Of a DNA stretch of 48,294 bases, positions 33,302 through 42,057 are shown piece by piece; position 1 is the first letter of the stretch; each line of letters begins with the position of its first letter. The notes under the pieces are model-generated. The model searched no databases and was not told the DNA's origin. It saw nothing but the letters and a program-made list of their open reading frames with translations. Position numbers and translations under genes: made by a program. The stretch is from a bacterium (lineage in GTDB: Bacteria; Bacillota; Clostridia; Christensenellales; Aristaeellaceae), in assembly GCA_029009515.1 (NCBI GenBank), contig JAQXJZ010000104.1:1-48294 (forward strand), given 5' to 3'.

Positions 33302-34015
33302 CAGCTTGCTTACCTTGATGGGCGTTTCCAAACGGCTTTCCACATACCGGCGCAGCACGTCGAACAGCGTGCATGCGCTGGTATTTTTTTGCGGCGTCAG
33401 GCCATTGCGGATGGTTTCGCTCATCCAGACGATGTCGTCCTTGCTCATGGGATAGGTGCTGCGGGATGCGCAGTTAGGACAGCACAGGCCGCCGGCGGAT
33501 ACGTCAAACGGCGCGCCGTGCTCCAGCTCCAGCGGCGTGCGGCAGTGCGCGCAGCGGCTCAGGCGCGGACGGTAGCCGGTTGCATCGGCAAAAAGGAGAA
33601 GGAACGCCGTGGTGGTGGCAAGCGGATCGGCCTCGTTGTCGTAGGCCAGGTAGTACAGGCCCTTGAGCAGGAGCATGTAGAGCAGCGTTGCGTCCTCGCC
33701 CGGCTGCACAGCGGCAGCGCACAGCGCGGTCATGTAGCTGGCGCAGGTGAGGCGGTAGGGCTCCAGCCTGAGGGGATAGAAGGTGTCGTTCAGGGAGCAG
33801 GAGGTGAGCGTGGCGCGGTCGTTTTGCAGATAGGCCACAAACTCGCCGTGCACAAACAATTCGCTTGCGGGCATCAGCGCGCTTTTGGGTCTGCGGCACC
33901 CGCGCGAAAGCACGTCCAGCCTGCCAAGGCTCGGGCTTAAAATGGTCAGCATCCGGTCATGATCGCGGTAGTTGGCGTACCTGAGCACGATGCCCAGGGT
34001 GGTGACGGCCGGCAT
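33293..34015 (-). CDS. recO: DNA repair protein RecO
   Basis: A 240-residue RecO: N-terminal OB fold (TLGIVLRYANYRDHDRMLTILSPSLGRLDVLSRGCRRPKSAL), helical middle, and a C-terminal zinc site of four cysteines (CAHC ... CPNC). It helps load RecA onto SSB-covered DNA in the RecFOR pathway. ATG 34015 is preferred over longer forms because AAAGGAGG lies 9 bases upstream. It is downstream of rplT, separated by a terminator, so it may be expressed by read-through or from an unseen promoter. Confidence 0.93.
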   Translation of the reverse strand: MPAVTTLGIVLRYANYRDHDRMLTILSPSLGRLDVLSRGCRRPKSALMPASELFVHGEFVAYLQNDRATLTSCSLNDTFYPLRLEPYRLTCASYMTALCAAAVQPGEDATLLYMLLLKGLYYLAYDNEADPLATTTAFLLLFADATGYRPRLSRCAHCRTPLELEHGAPFDVSAGGLCCPNCASRSTYPMSKDDIVWMSETIRNGLTPQKNTSACTLFDVLRRYVESRLETPIKVSKLLP

Positions 34016-34046
34016 GGATGACGCCTCCTTTCCTCTTTGAATGATA

Positions 34047-34084
34047 ACGAAAACCCCCTCGCGCCAAACGGCAAAACGAGGGGG
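34047..34084 (-). terminator. Terminator after rplT
   Basis: On the minus strand CCCCCTCG (34084-34077) pairs with CGAGGGGG (34061-34054) around a 15-base loop, followed by TTTTCG. It ends the infC-rpmI-rplT transcript just before recO. Confidence 0.78.
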
Positions 34085-34100
34085 CATGTGAGTGCCTTGA

Positions 34101-34448
34101 TTAGCCCTTCACAGTCTCGACCAGCTTGGTGAAAGCGGCGGGATCGTTCACGGCGATGTCGGCCAGCATCTTGCGGTTGATGGTGATGTTCTGCTTCTTC
34201 AGACCATTCATCAGCACGGAGTAGCTGATGCCATTCATGCGGGCAGCAGCGTTGATGCGGGTGATCCACAGACGGCGGAAGTCGCGCTTGCGCAGCTTAC
34301 GGCCGGTGTAGGCATAGCGCAGACTGCGGGCAACCTGCTCGCTGGCAGCGCGGTACTGCTTGGACTTGGAGCCATAGTAGCCCTTGGCAAGCTTAAAAAT
34401 CTTGCGACGCTTCTTGTGGGCGTTGACGGCGGCCTTAATACGTGCCAT
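34101..34448 (-). CDS. rplT: Ribosomal protein bL20
   Basis: A 115-residue basic protein beginning [30 protein letters not shown], the standard L20 start; the C-terminal domain with [22 protein letters not shown] is complete. It binds 23S rRNA early in 50S assembly and in Firmicutes represses its own operon by binding the infC leader. It follows rpmI by 33 bases; AGGAGG precedes the ATG. Confidence 0.98.
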   Translation of the reverse strand: MARIKAAVNAHKKRRKIFKLAKGYYGSKSKQYRAASEQVARSLRYAYTGRKLRKRDFRRLWITRINAAARMNGISYSVLMNGLKKQNITINRKMLADIAVNDPAAFTKLVETVKG

Positions 34449-34481
34449 TGTTTTTTATCCTCCTTGAATCGTTAGCAAAGC

Positions 34482-34682
34482 TTATTTGTAGGGCAGCAGC
34501 TTGTGGATGGTGCGAGCCTCGGCGGCGTTGTCCACAATACCGTCAGCACGCAGGTGACGGGTACGCTTGGTGGTCTTCAGATGGACCTGATGGTTGGCGT
34601 TCATCTGCTTGTGCGTTACTTTGCCGTTCTTGGTGAAGGAAAAACGCTTGGCGGCGCCACGATGGGATTTCTGCTTAGGCAT
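34482..34682 (-). CDS. rpmI: Ribosomal protein bL35
   Basis: A 66-residue basic protein, MPKQKSHRGAAKRFSFTKNG..., the normal L35 length and start, with the KTTKRTRHLR segment. It lies between infC and rplT as in nearly all bacteria. The ATG at 34682 has GGAGG 9 bases upstream; the longer open frame to 34766 overlaps infC and has no homology to L35. Confidence 0.97.
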   Translation of the reverse strand: MPKQKSHRGAAKRFSFTKNGKVTHKQMNANHQVHLKTTKRTRHLRADGIVDNAAEARTIHKLLPYK

Positions 34683-34762
34683 AAGGGGTGTCCTCCTTCC
34701 GTGTGCTATCCATAACCGCCCGGGCGAAAGAGCCTCAGGCGCGGGATGGCCATGTGTCTTGG

Positions 34763-35419
34763 TCAAATCATGTTTTCGCTTTCGCGCTTGACCTTTTTCT
34801 TGGGCTGCGGCTTAGGCTCCTTCTTGGGGGCTTCTTCCGCTTTTTCCGCCTCATTGGCGGCCTTCTTTTCCTTGCGCTGCTGGCTCTTCTCGGCGAAGCT
34901 CTTCTTTTCAGCCTTGGGCGCGAGGATCATGATCATGTGACGGCCTTCCAGCATGGGACGGCGCTCGACGGTGCCGTACTCCTCAATGCGGGAGGCAAAG
35001 TCCTGCATGATCTTCAAACCGATGTCCGCGTGGGCGATCTGGCGGCCCCTGAAACGGATGCTCACCTTCACCTTGTCGCCGTCCTCCAGGAATTTCACAG
35101 CGTTCTTGAACTTGGTCTGAACGTCGTTTTCCTCGATGGTGGCGGAGAGCTGCACTTCCTTGAGCGTAACGATGCGCTGGTTCTTGCGCAGTTCGCGTTC
35201 GCGCTTGGACTGCTCGTAGCGGTGCTTGTCGTAGTCCATCAGCTTGCACACCGGCGGCTGGGCAGTGGGCACGATCTTTACCAGATCCAGGCCCTGCTGT
35301 TCGGCCAGTTCGATGGCGGCGCGGGTGGCCATGACGCCAAGCTGCGTGCCGTCTGCACTGATCACGCGTACCTCTCTGTCGCGGATCTCCTCATTGATCA
35401 TCGGCTCGTTGATATCCAT
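34763..35419 (-). CDS. infC: Translation initiation factor IF-3 with C-terminal extension
   Basis: A 218-residue IF-3. The N-terminal domain (INEEIRDREVRVISADGTQLGVM), linker and C-terminal domain (FRGRQIAHADIGLKIMQDFA) are intact. IF-3 binds the 30S subunit and checks start-codon pairing. The usual length is about 170-180 residues; here about 45 extra residues follow, rich in Lys, Glu, Ala and Pro and probably disordered. GGAGGTGT precedes ATG 35419. It is the first gene of the infC-rpmI-rplT operon. Confidence 0.97.
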   Translation of the reverse strand: MDINEPMINEEIRDREVRVISADGTQLGVMATRAAIELAEQQGLDLVKIVPTAQPPVCKLMDYDKHRYEQSKRERELRKNQRIVTLKEVQLSATIEENDVQTKFKNAVKFLEDGDKVKVSIRFRGRQIAHADIGLKIMQDFASRIEEYGTVERRPMLEGRHMIMILAPKAEKKSFAEKSQQRKEKKAANEAEKAEEAPKKEPKPQPKKKVKRESENMI

Positions 35420-35561
35420 ACACCTCCAAATGGTCAGAGCGTTTTTTCACACAAAAAAACGCCGGGCATGCTGACCCGCCGTACACACACCACCATGGAC
35501 TTATGTGCCATGACCACCGCAAGATGTTCGCGGGGTGAGAAGCGGGCAGCCTCTGCTTACA
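35420..35561 (-). promoter_or_regulatory. infC leader, probable L20 autoregulatory leader
   Basis: The 140-nt 5' leader contains CGGGTCAGCATGCCCGGCG followed by a T run, then a perfect hairpin GCGTTTTTT-AAAAAACGC (35439-35462) nested in a TGGTCAG/CTGACC pair. The position before infC and the GGTCAGCATGCCCGG-T run arrangement match what I recall of Firmicutes L20 leaders, where L20 causes premature termination. This is recognised by pattern, not by a model search. Confidence 0.62.
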
Positions 35562-35567
35562 AATGGC

Positions 35568-35596
35568 ATTATATCACGCCCCTGTCATGCTGTCAA
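35568..35596 (-). promoter_or_regulatory. Consensus promoter of the infC operon
   Basis: Minus strand TTGACA (35596-35591), 17-base spacer, TATAAT (35573-35568): both hexamers are exact consensus, as expected for a ribosomal operon. Confidence 0.9.
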
Positions 35597-35719
35597 CAGC
35601 TTTCTTGCCAAAAAGATCAGGGAAATTTACAATTCCTTCACCCCGAACGGACGGATTCATGGTATGATACAAGCGGCAGTTTCTGCCCGAGTGTATGCAA
35701 ACAGGAGGATGGATTTTTC

Positions 35720-36646
35720 GTGATCGAAATCCGGCATGTATCCAGACGGTACGGCAGCGTGCAGGCGCTGAACGATGTGAGCCTGCATGTAAAGAAAGGC
35801 AGCATCCTTGGGCTGCTGGGCCAGAACGGCGCGGGCAAGACCACGCTGCTCAACGTCCTTACCGGCTATCTGGCGCCCACGAAGGGGCAGGTGCTCATCG
35901 GCGGGCACGATCCGCTTCTGGAGCCTGCGCAGGCCAAGCGCAGGCTTGGCTACCTGCCGGAAAATCCGCCGCTGTATGATGAAATGACCGTGCGCGAATA
36001 TCTGCGCTTTGCCTCTGAGCTCAAGGGCGTGGTGGGCAAGTTCATCCCCGCGCATGTGGACGAGGTAATGGCCTTCTGCGGCCTTACGGAGATGCAGAAC
36101 CGCCTGCTGGGTCATCTGAGCAAGGGCTACCGTCAGCGTGCGGGGCTTGCACAGGCGCTGTGCGGCGATCCGGACGTGCTGGTGCTGGACGAGCCCACTG
36201 TGGGTCTCGATCCCAAGCAGATTACCGAAATCCGCGCTCTCATCCGCCAGCTGGCGCACAACCACACCATCGTGTTCTCCTCGCACATTCTCAGCGAGGT
36301 GCAGCAATTGTGCGACCATGTGGTCATTCTCGACCGGGGCGAAGTGAAGCTGGACGCGTCCATGGCCGAGGTGAGCCAGAGCGACGGCGCAGCGGTGCGG
36401 TGCACCGTATGTGCGCCGGAGAGCCGATTTGTCAGCCGCGTGCGCGATCTGGACGGCGTGCGCCGCGTGACCGTGCAGCCCTGTGATCAGCCGGATCATA
36501 CCGAACTGCTCATCGAGTTTTCGGATGACGCCCAGCCGGAAAAGCGGCTGTTTGCGCTCATGAGCAGCATGGGCGTGCCCGTTGTGCATCTTTCCCGTTC
36601 GGAAAGCAGCCTGGAACAGATCTTTCTGGACGTGATTTCCCGTTAA
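35720..36646 (+). CDS. ABC transporter ATPase of a Gld-type operon
   Basis: A 308-residue ABC-2 type ATPase: Walker A GQNGAGKTT, Q-loop, signature LSKGYRQRAGLAQALC (LSKGY in place of LSGGQ, common in this group), Walker B VLVLDEPTVGLD and H in SSHILSE. The C-terminal 90 residues are the usual family extension. It begins with GTG 35720; AGGAGG precedes it by 11 bases, and the long open frame further upstream is non-coding. It powers the permease at 36743 and probably works with the GldG-like and DUF4340 proteins. Confidence 0.93.
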   Translation: MIEIRHVSRRYGSVQALNDVSLHVKKGSILGLLGQNGAGKTTLLNVLTGYLAPTKGQVLIGGHDPLLEPAQAKRRLGYLPENPPLYDEMTVREYLRFASELKGVVGKFIPAHVDEVMAFCGLTEMQNRLLGHLSKGYRQRAGLAQALCGDPDVLVLDEPTVGLDPKQITEIRALIRQLAHNHTIVFSSHILSEVQQLCDHVVILDRGEVKLDASMAEVSQSDGAAVRCTVCAPESRFVSRVRDLDGVRRVTVQPCDQPDHTELLIEFSDDAQPEKRLFALMSSMGVPVVHLSRSESSLEQIFLDVISR

Positions 36647-36682
36647 ACCGGCATGCGCCGGTGGCAAATCGACCAAGGTACA

Positions 36683-36722
36683 GAAAAGTCAAGTCCGTTC
36701 CACGAGCCAAACGTGACTTTTC
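36683..36722. other. Inverted repeat between ATPase and permease genes
   Basis: GAAAAGTCA (36683-36691) and TGACTTTTC (36714-36722) form a 9-bp perfect stem with a 22-base loop that has a further CGTT/AACG pairing. The right arm ends in a T run, so it may reduce transcription into the permease gene or stabilise the upstream mRNA. A small CCGGC-ATGC-GCCGG hairpin lies just before it. Confidence 0.55.
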
Positions 36723-36742
36723 CCCAACAAAGGAGCAAGACG

Positions 36743-37462
36743 ATGTCTGTCATTTTCAAACGCGATCTGCTTGCGTATTTCCGCACACCGGTGGGGTATG
36801 TGTTCATCGGCGTGTTTCTCGGCCTGTCCGGGCTGATCTTTTACCTGTATAATCTGCAGTACCTTTCGGGCGATCTGCTTACCTTTCTGAGCCAGCTGAC
36901 GCTGCTGGTCATGCTGCTGTGCCCGCTGCTCACCATGCGCCTTCTGTGCGAGGAGCGCCAGCGCCGCACGGATCAGTTGCTGCTCACCAGCGCCGTGCCG
37001 GTGGGCTCCATCGTGCTGGGCAAATATCTGGCTGCGGCCAGCGTCATGCTCCTCACCATCCTTCTGACCAATGTGTACACGCTCATCATTGCCATCTGCG
37101 GCAAGGTGTACATGGGCGAGTGGTTTGTGGGCTATCTGGGCTTCATTCTGCAAAGCCTCGGCTTTCTGGCCATCGACCTGTTTGTGAGCAGCTTTGCCAA
37201 AAACCAGATCACCGGCGCGGTGGCGGCTTTTGGCGTTAACTTCCTTCTGTGGATGGCCGACCTGGTGGCGGATCATCTGCCCTTTGCATGGATGCAGGAG
37301 ACGCTGCATTTCCTGAGCCTCTACGACCGCTACGAGCCCTTCCGCCTGGGGCAGCTGAGCTTTTCAGGCGTGCTGTTTTTCATCAGCTTCATCGCCTGCT
37401 GCGTGGCTGCAACCGTGCATGTGATGGATGCGCGCCGCTTTTCCGAAGGAGGCGCAGCATAA
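36743..37462 (+). CDS. ABC-2 type permease, GldF-like
   Basis: A 239-residue membrane protein with six hydrophobic segments. The start FKRDLLAYFRTPVGYVFIGVFL and the EERQRRTDQLLLTSAVPVGSIVLGKYLAA region are hallmarks of GldF-type permeases. It forms the membrane channel for the ATPase at 35720. AAAGGAG precedes ATG 36743. GldG-like and DUF4340 proteins follow directly. In Bacteroidetes, GldA/F/G were linked to gliding; in Firmicutes the substrate is unknown. Confidence 0.9.
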   Translation: MSVIFKRDLLAYFRTPVGYVFIGVFLGLSGLIFYLYNLQYLSGDLLTFLSQLTLLVMLLCPLLTMRLLCEERQRRTDQLLLTSAVPVGSIVLGKYLAAASVMLLTILLTNVYTLIIAICGKVYMGEWFVGYLGFILQSLGFLAIDLFVSSFAKNQITGAVAAFGVNFLLWMADLVADHLPFAWMQETLHFLSLYDRYEPFRLGQLSFSGVLFFISFIACCVAATVHVMDARRFSEGGAA

Positions 37463-37463
37463 C

Positions 37464-38918
37464 ATGAAAAACTGGTTTGCCCGTTTCCGCGAGCCACGAT
37501 GGCGCCACGGCAAGCTGGGCGCTGTGATGATGGCGGCCTTTCTGGCCGTGTGCGTGCTGGTGAACGTGGGCGTGACCGCGCTGGAGGAATCCTTCGGCTG
37601 GCAGCGCGACCTGAGCTTCAACAGCTACGCCACCACCGGCAAGGAGACGCAGAAGGTGCTGGAGCGGCTGGAGCATCCGGTGGAACTGTACCTGCTCTAT
37701 CAGAGCGGCGCAGTGGACGCGGAGGTGCTCAATCTGCTCAGGCGCTACGAGGTGCTCTGCGACCGCATCACCGTCCTGCCCACCGATCTCAGCCGCAACC
37801 CCGGCATCCTCAGCCGCTTTCAGGGCGATGTAGACAGGGCCATCGAGGCGGATACCGTCATCGTCAACTGCCCGTCTACCGGCCGCTACAAGCTGCTCAC
37901 GTATGAGGACTTTCTCACCACCGGCTACAATGTGGAAACCGGCGCCTTCGAGCTGGAAGGCCTGGCCTACGAAAAACAGCTGACAGAGGCCATCGTGTAT
38001 GTGGCGCAGGAGGAAATTCCCGTCATCGGCGTACTGCAGGGACATGGCGAGCTCAACGAGGCCGCGCTGAGCGTGCTCACCTCTTTCCTCACCAGCAACA
38101 ACTATGCCGTGCGCTTCGTCAATCTCATGGAGGGCGATGTGCTGACGGATACCGATCTGCTGCTCATCCCGTCTCCGCAGAAGGATCTGACCGATCTGGA
38201 GGCGGACATGATTGGCGCATATGCGCAGGACGGCGGGCATTTCTTCATCACGCGCGATTACACCGACCCGCTGCTTTTGCCCAATTACACGGCGTTTCTG
38301 CGCAGCTACGGCGTCATTCCCATGGACGGCGTAGTGGCCGCCGGTGAAGAGGACCGCGGCAGCTACTACGGCGATGTGTTCCAGCTGATGCCCTACATGC
38401 AGTCCATGGACATGACCATGCACCTCACGGCCTCCGGCATGGATCTGCTGCTCATGCCCTATGCATCGGCCTTTGAAACCCCGGCAGAGCCCACCGGCAG
38501 CCTCACCACCACCACCGTGCTCAAAACCGGCCCGAACGCCTATGTGCGCAAGGTGTCCGATGGCGTGGACAACGCAGAAAAACAGCCCGGCGACGTCACG
38601 GGCGAAATCAGCGTGGGCCTGTACGCGCACCGCATGTACGCCAACGGCAATGTCAGCCGCCTGTTTGCGCTGGGTTCCAGCCCCACCATCATCTGGGAGT
38701 ACATCTACGCCAGCTCCTATACGGAGGAATTTTTGATGGCGGTGTTGGGCGATATGCTGCCCCAGAGCAAGATATCGCTGGATATCATGGCGTCCGCAGC
38801 GCTGCGGCCTGCGCTCACCGTGGGCAGCCAACAGGCGGGCGTGGCACTGATCATCGCCGTGCCGCTGCTGGTGATTGTCATCGCGCTGTGCGTGCTTCTG
38901 CCCAGACGAAACCGCTAA
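37464..38918 (+). CDS. GldG-like ABC-associated outer-domain protein
   Basis: A 484-residue protein with an N-terminal membrane helix (about 20-40), a long extracellular region and a C-terminal helix (about 460-480) ending in PRRNR. The soluble part has the GldG family layout: an N-terminal NSYATTGKETQKVLERLEHPVELYLLYQ strand-helix set and VIGVLQGHGELNEAAL, which resembles a substrate-binding-like fold. It begins one base after the permease stop, so the two are made together. It probably recognises or guides the substrate of the ABC transporter. Confidence 0.87.
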   Translation: MKNWFARFREPRWRHGKLGAVMMAAFLAVCVLVNVGVTALEESFGWQRDLSFNSYATTGKETQKVLERLEHPVELYLLYQSGAVDAEVLNLLRRYEVLCDRITVLPTDLSRNPGILSRFQGDVDRAIEADTVIVNCPSTGRYKLLTYEDFLTTGYNVETGAFELEGLAYEKQLTEAIVYVAQEEIPVIGVLQGHGELNEAALSVLTSFLTSNNYAVRFVNLMEGDVLTDTDLLLIPSPQKDLTDLEADMIGAYAQDGGHFFITRDYTDPLLLPNYTAFLRSYGVIPMDGVVAAGEEDRGSYYGDVFQLMPYMQSMDMTMHLTASGMDLLLMPYASAFETPAEPTGSLTTTTVLKTGPNAYVRKVSDGVDNAEKQPGDVTGEISVGLYAHRMYANGNVSRLFALGSSPTIIWEYIYASSYTEEFLMAVLGDMLPQSKISLDIMASAALRPALTVGSQQAGVALIIAVPLLVIVIALCVLLPRRNR

Positions 38919-38930
38919 GGAGGGAATGCG

Positions 38931-40472
38931 TTGCAGCATCCGCCCAAAAAACAGCTCAAAAAGAAACCCGGCAGGAAAGTCCTCCTGCCGGTGCTTGTCT
39001 TGTGCCTGATGGCCGCCGTGGCGTTTGTGCTGGCCGTGCCCGCGCTGCAAAGGAAGCAGGTCGGCCAGAGCATGCAGGCGGTCATCACGCCGTCCGCCGT
39101 CCGCACGCTGGATATGCGCGACGCAAAGGACATCGACACCGCGTGGATTCAGCCCGAAGGCGCGGAAAGCTATACGCTCGCCTTCCGGGACGGCGTGCCG
39201 TATCTGCTGGAAGACCGGTGGATTGACATCAGCGACGCCTATGCCGACGACTTGACCGAAGCGCTTACGCAGATTGTGGCGCAGGAAACGGTGACGCAGA
39301 ACGCTGATGAGGTGAGAGATCATCTGGCCGATATGGGCCTCAATCCGCCCCGCGCCACCGCCAGCATCCTGTATAAGGACGGCACGACTGCGACCATTGA
39401 GATCGGCGCGCCCGTGCCCAACACCACCTATGCCTACTACCGCTGGAGCGGCGATGCGGGCATTTACATGTGCGATGTGGGCATCCGCGAAACCTTTGCG
39501 CTCACCAGAAAACACCTGCTTCAGGTGGATCAGCCCGTCATCCATGCCGTGCTGGTGGAGGAAATGACCATCACCAACGCATACGGCACCAGCGTTTTCA
39601 CCTTTGAAAACGCCGCCTCCGGCCAGCTGACCGCGCCGTATGCCTATCCGCTTTCGGATGCAGCGGTGGATGAATTGCTGAGCGCGGCGGCCAACTTCCG
39701 CCTGGGTACGGTGGAGGACGCCCTCCGCGAGGACAACCGCGCCGCCTACGGACTTGATGATCCCCTGTGCACGGTGGACATCCGCTGCCGCGCAGGCGAC
39801 GTGAATGCAGTGGACGAAAACGGCGCGCTGAAGGTGCAGGAAATTCCCGCGCAGCACCTGCGGTTTGTCATTGGCCGCGAGGAGGACGCTTTTTTCTACA
39901 CCTGTGCTTATGCGGATCAGTGCTATCTGGTCAGCCGTTTTCTGGCCGAAACGCTGGTTGAATTGAATCCGGCGGATCACATCACCCGCACGCCGGCCGC
40001 GCCCGGCAATGAAGCGCTGGCCGCCGTCCGCGTGGAAGCGCCTCAGGCCACATGGGAGCTGCAGGCGCGCCGCGTGGAACGTGTGCTGCCCAACAACCAG
40101 CTGGAAACCGATCCAAACGGCCTGCCCGTCTATGATACCCTCGTCACCATCAATGGCGCGGAAGCTCCGGCAGAAACGCTGGACGAGTGGACGCAGCGCC
40201 TGCAGAACTGGACCGTGGCAGGCGACCTGCCCGAAGGCTTTGCCCTTGCTCAGGACGCGCAGCCGCGCTGGCGCATCGAATGGGTGAGTGAAAGCGGAAA
40301 GACGCGCAGCGTGACTGGCTACCGGATGGACGCTTTTTCCGATGCGGTGGCTGTGGACGGCGTGCTGAAGCACTCCATCCACACCGACGCCATCACGGCG
40401 CTGACGGCGGGCTGGCAGCATCCGCATCCAGCACAGCCTTCGCCAGCATCAGAAGCAGCGGACCGCCAATGA
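38931..40472 (+). CDS. DUF4340 membrane-anchored protein
   Basis: A 513-residue protein with a basic N-terminus, one membrane helix (about 19-40) and a large outer part made of repeated units (for example EVRDHLADMGLNPPRATASILYKDGTTATIEIGAPV), the DUF4340 pattern of the fourth gene in Gld-type ABC operons. Start TTG 38931 has AAGGAGG 6 bases before it. Its last 80 bases overlap the 3' end of the leftward YtvI-like gene; the Pro/His-rich last 25 residues lie in that overlap and are poorly conserved-looking, so the tail may be an extension. Confidence 0.85.
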   Translation: MQHPPKKQLKKKPGRKVLLPVLVLCLMAAVAFVLAVPALQRKQVGQSMQAVITPSAVRTLDMRDAKDIDTAWIQPEGAESYTLAFRDGVPYLLEDRWIDISDAYADDLTEALTQIVAQETVTQNADEVRDHLADMGLNPPRATASILYKDGTTATIEIGAPVPNTTYAYYRWSGDAGIYMCDVGIRETFALTRKHLLQVDQPVIHAVLVEEMTITNAYGTSVFTFENAASGQLTAPYAYPLSDAAVDELLSAAANFRLGTVEDALREDNRAAYGLDDPLCTVDIRCRAGDVNAVDENGALKVQEIPAQHLRFVIGREEDAFFYTCAYADQCYLVSRFLAETLVELNPADHITRTPAAPGNEALAAVRVEAPQATWELQARRVERVLPNNQLETDPNGLPVYDTLVTINGAEAPAETLDEWTQRLQNWTVAGDLPEGFALAQDAQPRWRIEWVSESGKTRSVTGYRMDAFSDAVAVDGVLKHSIHTDAITALTAGWQHPHPAQPSPASEAADRQ

Positions 40473-41463
40473 TTCCCCAAAAGCCCATCAGCCGGTAGCC
40501 TGCGTACATGGCGCCCATCGCTGCCAGCGGATACAGCCCCAGCTGCCGCCCCACCAGGCGCGGCTCCAGAATCTGCCGCAGGATGACCGCACCGGCATAC
40601 AGCGAAAAAAGCAGCACGCCCATGCCCGTCTGCCCTGTGAGCAGGCTGACCAGCGCCCACGGAATGAGAAACACCCCCGCGCCCAGCACGGGCAACGCAT
40701 CCGCCGCGCCGATCAGCATGCCGATGATCACGCCGTAGCGCACGCCCGCAACGCCCAGCATCACCACCAGAAAGAACATCACCATCAGGGATACCGTCAG
40801 CTGGCTGCGGATTTGTCCAAGCAGCGCTCTGAGCAAACTGGCGCGGATCAGCCGTCCCCTGTGCATGAGCGCAGGCGGAAAGGTGCGATGCCAGAACGCC
40901 GCAATGCGCTGCCTATCCGCCGTGAGATGATATGTGCCCATCACCACAAGCACGGTGCTTAAAAGCGCATGGGGGATGGACGCCGCCGTGCTCCACGCGC
41001 CGCTGGTGATCCAGCCGGACAGGCTGGCCGCCCAGCGCAGCGCATGCTGTGCAAACTGGCTGAGCGCGCTTTCGAGCACTCGCGGCACATAGGCCGGAAG
41101 CAGCGCGCGCCAGCGATGATACAGCGAGAGCAAAGATGGCAGCGCGCGGTCGTTGAGCCACTCAAACAGCTGCGGCAGGCTGCGCAGAAAGCCCGTCAGC
41201 TCCGCAAACAGCCATCCGGCCAGCGCACTGATCCCAGCGCCTGCCAACCCGAAAAGAAGCAGCATGCCCGCTGCCGTGGCCGCACGGCGCGACAGGCGTA
41301 TACGCGAAGAACCCTTCGATGCAAACCGCACGAAGGGTTCCAGTATTTTGGAGAGCAAAAACGCGGCGGCAAAAGGCCACACATAGCGCAGCACCAGCAC
41401 CGCCAGCGCAGCCAGCCCAAAGGTGGAAAGCACCAGCAGCCCCTTGCGCGGCAGCTGGTTCAT
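40393..41463 (-). CDS. AI-2E family transporter, YtvI-like
   Basis: A 356-residue membrane protein with seven or eight hydrophobic helices and the family end (LPVLGAGVFLIPWALVSLL ... LEPRLVGRQLGLYPLAAMGAMYAGYRLMGFWGIIGGPLLLMLAKAV). The group includes YtvI, linked to sporulation, and transporters for autoinducer-2 or Na+/H+ exchange; the exact function cannot be read from the sequence. It overlaps the DUF4340 gene tail to tail by 80 bases and lies 54 bases downstream of tag. The site before the ATG is weak. Confidence 0.88.
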   Translation of the reverse strand: MNQLPRKGLLVLSTFGLAALAVLVLRYVWPFAAAFLLSKILEPFVRFASKGSSRIRLSRRAATAAGMLLLFGLAGAGISALAGWLFAELTGFLRSLPQLFEWLNDRALPSLLSLYHRWRALLPAYVPRVLESALSQFAQHALRWAASLSGWITSGAWSTAASIPHALLSTVLVVMGTYHLTADRQRIAAFWHRTFPPALMHRGRLIRASLLRALLGQIRSQLTVSLMVMFFLVVMLGVAGVRYGVIIGMLIGAADALPVLGAGVFLIPWALVSLLTGQTGMGVLLFSLYAGAVILRQILEPRLVGRQLGLYPLAAMGAMYAGYRLMGFWGIIGGPLLLMLAKAVLDADAASPPSAP

Positions 41464-41517
41464 GCGCTCGTTCCATGCGTACAGTCTGTCCTGCGTGCCA
41501 ACCGCCGCCTTTCTTTT

Positions 41518-42057
41518 TCAGGAGTGCATGAAACACTGGGGTTCGTGGTCGTTGATCACACCCACCGCCTGCAGGTAGCTGTAGACGGTCACGGAGCCCA
41601 TGTATTTCATGCCGCGCTTTTTCAGGTCGCGCGAGATGGCGTTGCTGAGCGGCGAAGTGGTGATCACGTCATCCGTCGGGTTTGTGATGATCTTTCCGCC
41701 GGTGAAGGAATCCAGATAGGCCGCAAAGCTGCCAAATTCCTGCTGGATGGCCAGAAAGCAGCGCGCATTGCACACTGCGCCTTCCAGCTTGCGGCGGCAG
41801 CGGATGAGCCCGGCGTCCGAGAGCAGCGACACGATTTTATCCTCTCCGTACTGCGCAATCTTATGCGGATCAAAGCCGTCGAATGCGCGGCGGAAGTTTT
41901 CGCGCTTGGAAAGCACCACATGCCACGAAAGACCGGCCTGAAAGGCTTCCAGCAGGAGCATTTCGTACAGCTTGCGGTCGTCGCGGGTGGGAATTCCCCA
42001 TTCCGTGTCGTGATAGTGGATCATGAGGGGGCCTTTGGCCCAGCGGCAGCGGTTCAT
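41518..42057 (-). CDS. tag: DNA-3-methyladenine glycosylase I
   Basis: A 179-residue base-excision repair enzyme that removes 3-methyladenine. The zinc ligands C4, H16 and the C-terminal H-x3-C (NDHEPQCF) are present; YHDTEWGIPTRDDRKLYEMLLLEAFQAGLSW is the family's active-site region with the catalytic Glu. Length is normal. AGGAGG lies 11 bases before ATG 42057. It may share a transcript with the YtvI-like gene. Confidence 0.95.
   Translation of the reverse strand: MNRCRWAKGPLMIHYHDTEWGIPTRDDRKLYEMLLLEAFQAGLSWHVVLSKRENFRRAFDGFDPHKIAQYGEDKIVSLLSDAGLIRCRRKLEGAVCNARCFLAIQQEFGSFAAYLDSFTGGKIITNPTDDVITTSPLSNAISRDLKKRGMKYMGSVTVYSYLQAVGVINDHEPQCFMHS

Noticed and set aside
34688-35719. Upstream open frame continuous with the ABC ATPase at 35720
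   Set aside because: It crosses the infC gene, its leader and promoter on the opposite strand; homology to ABC ATPases starts only at 35720, where a ribosome site is present.
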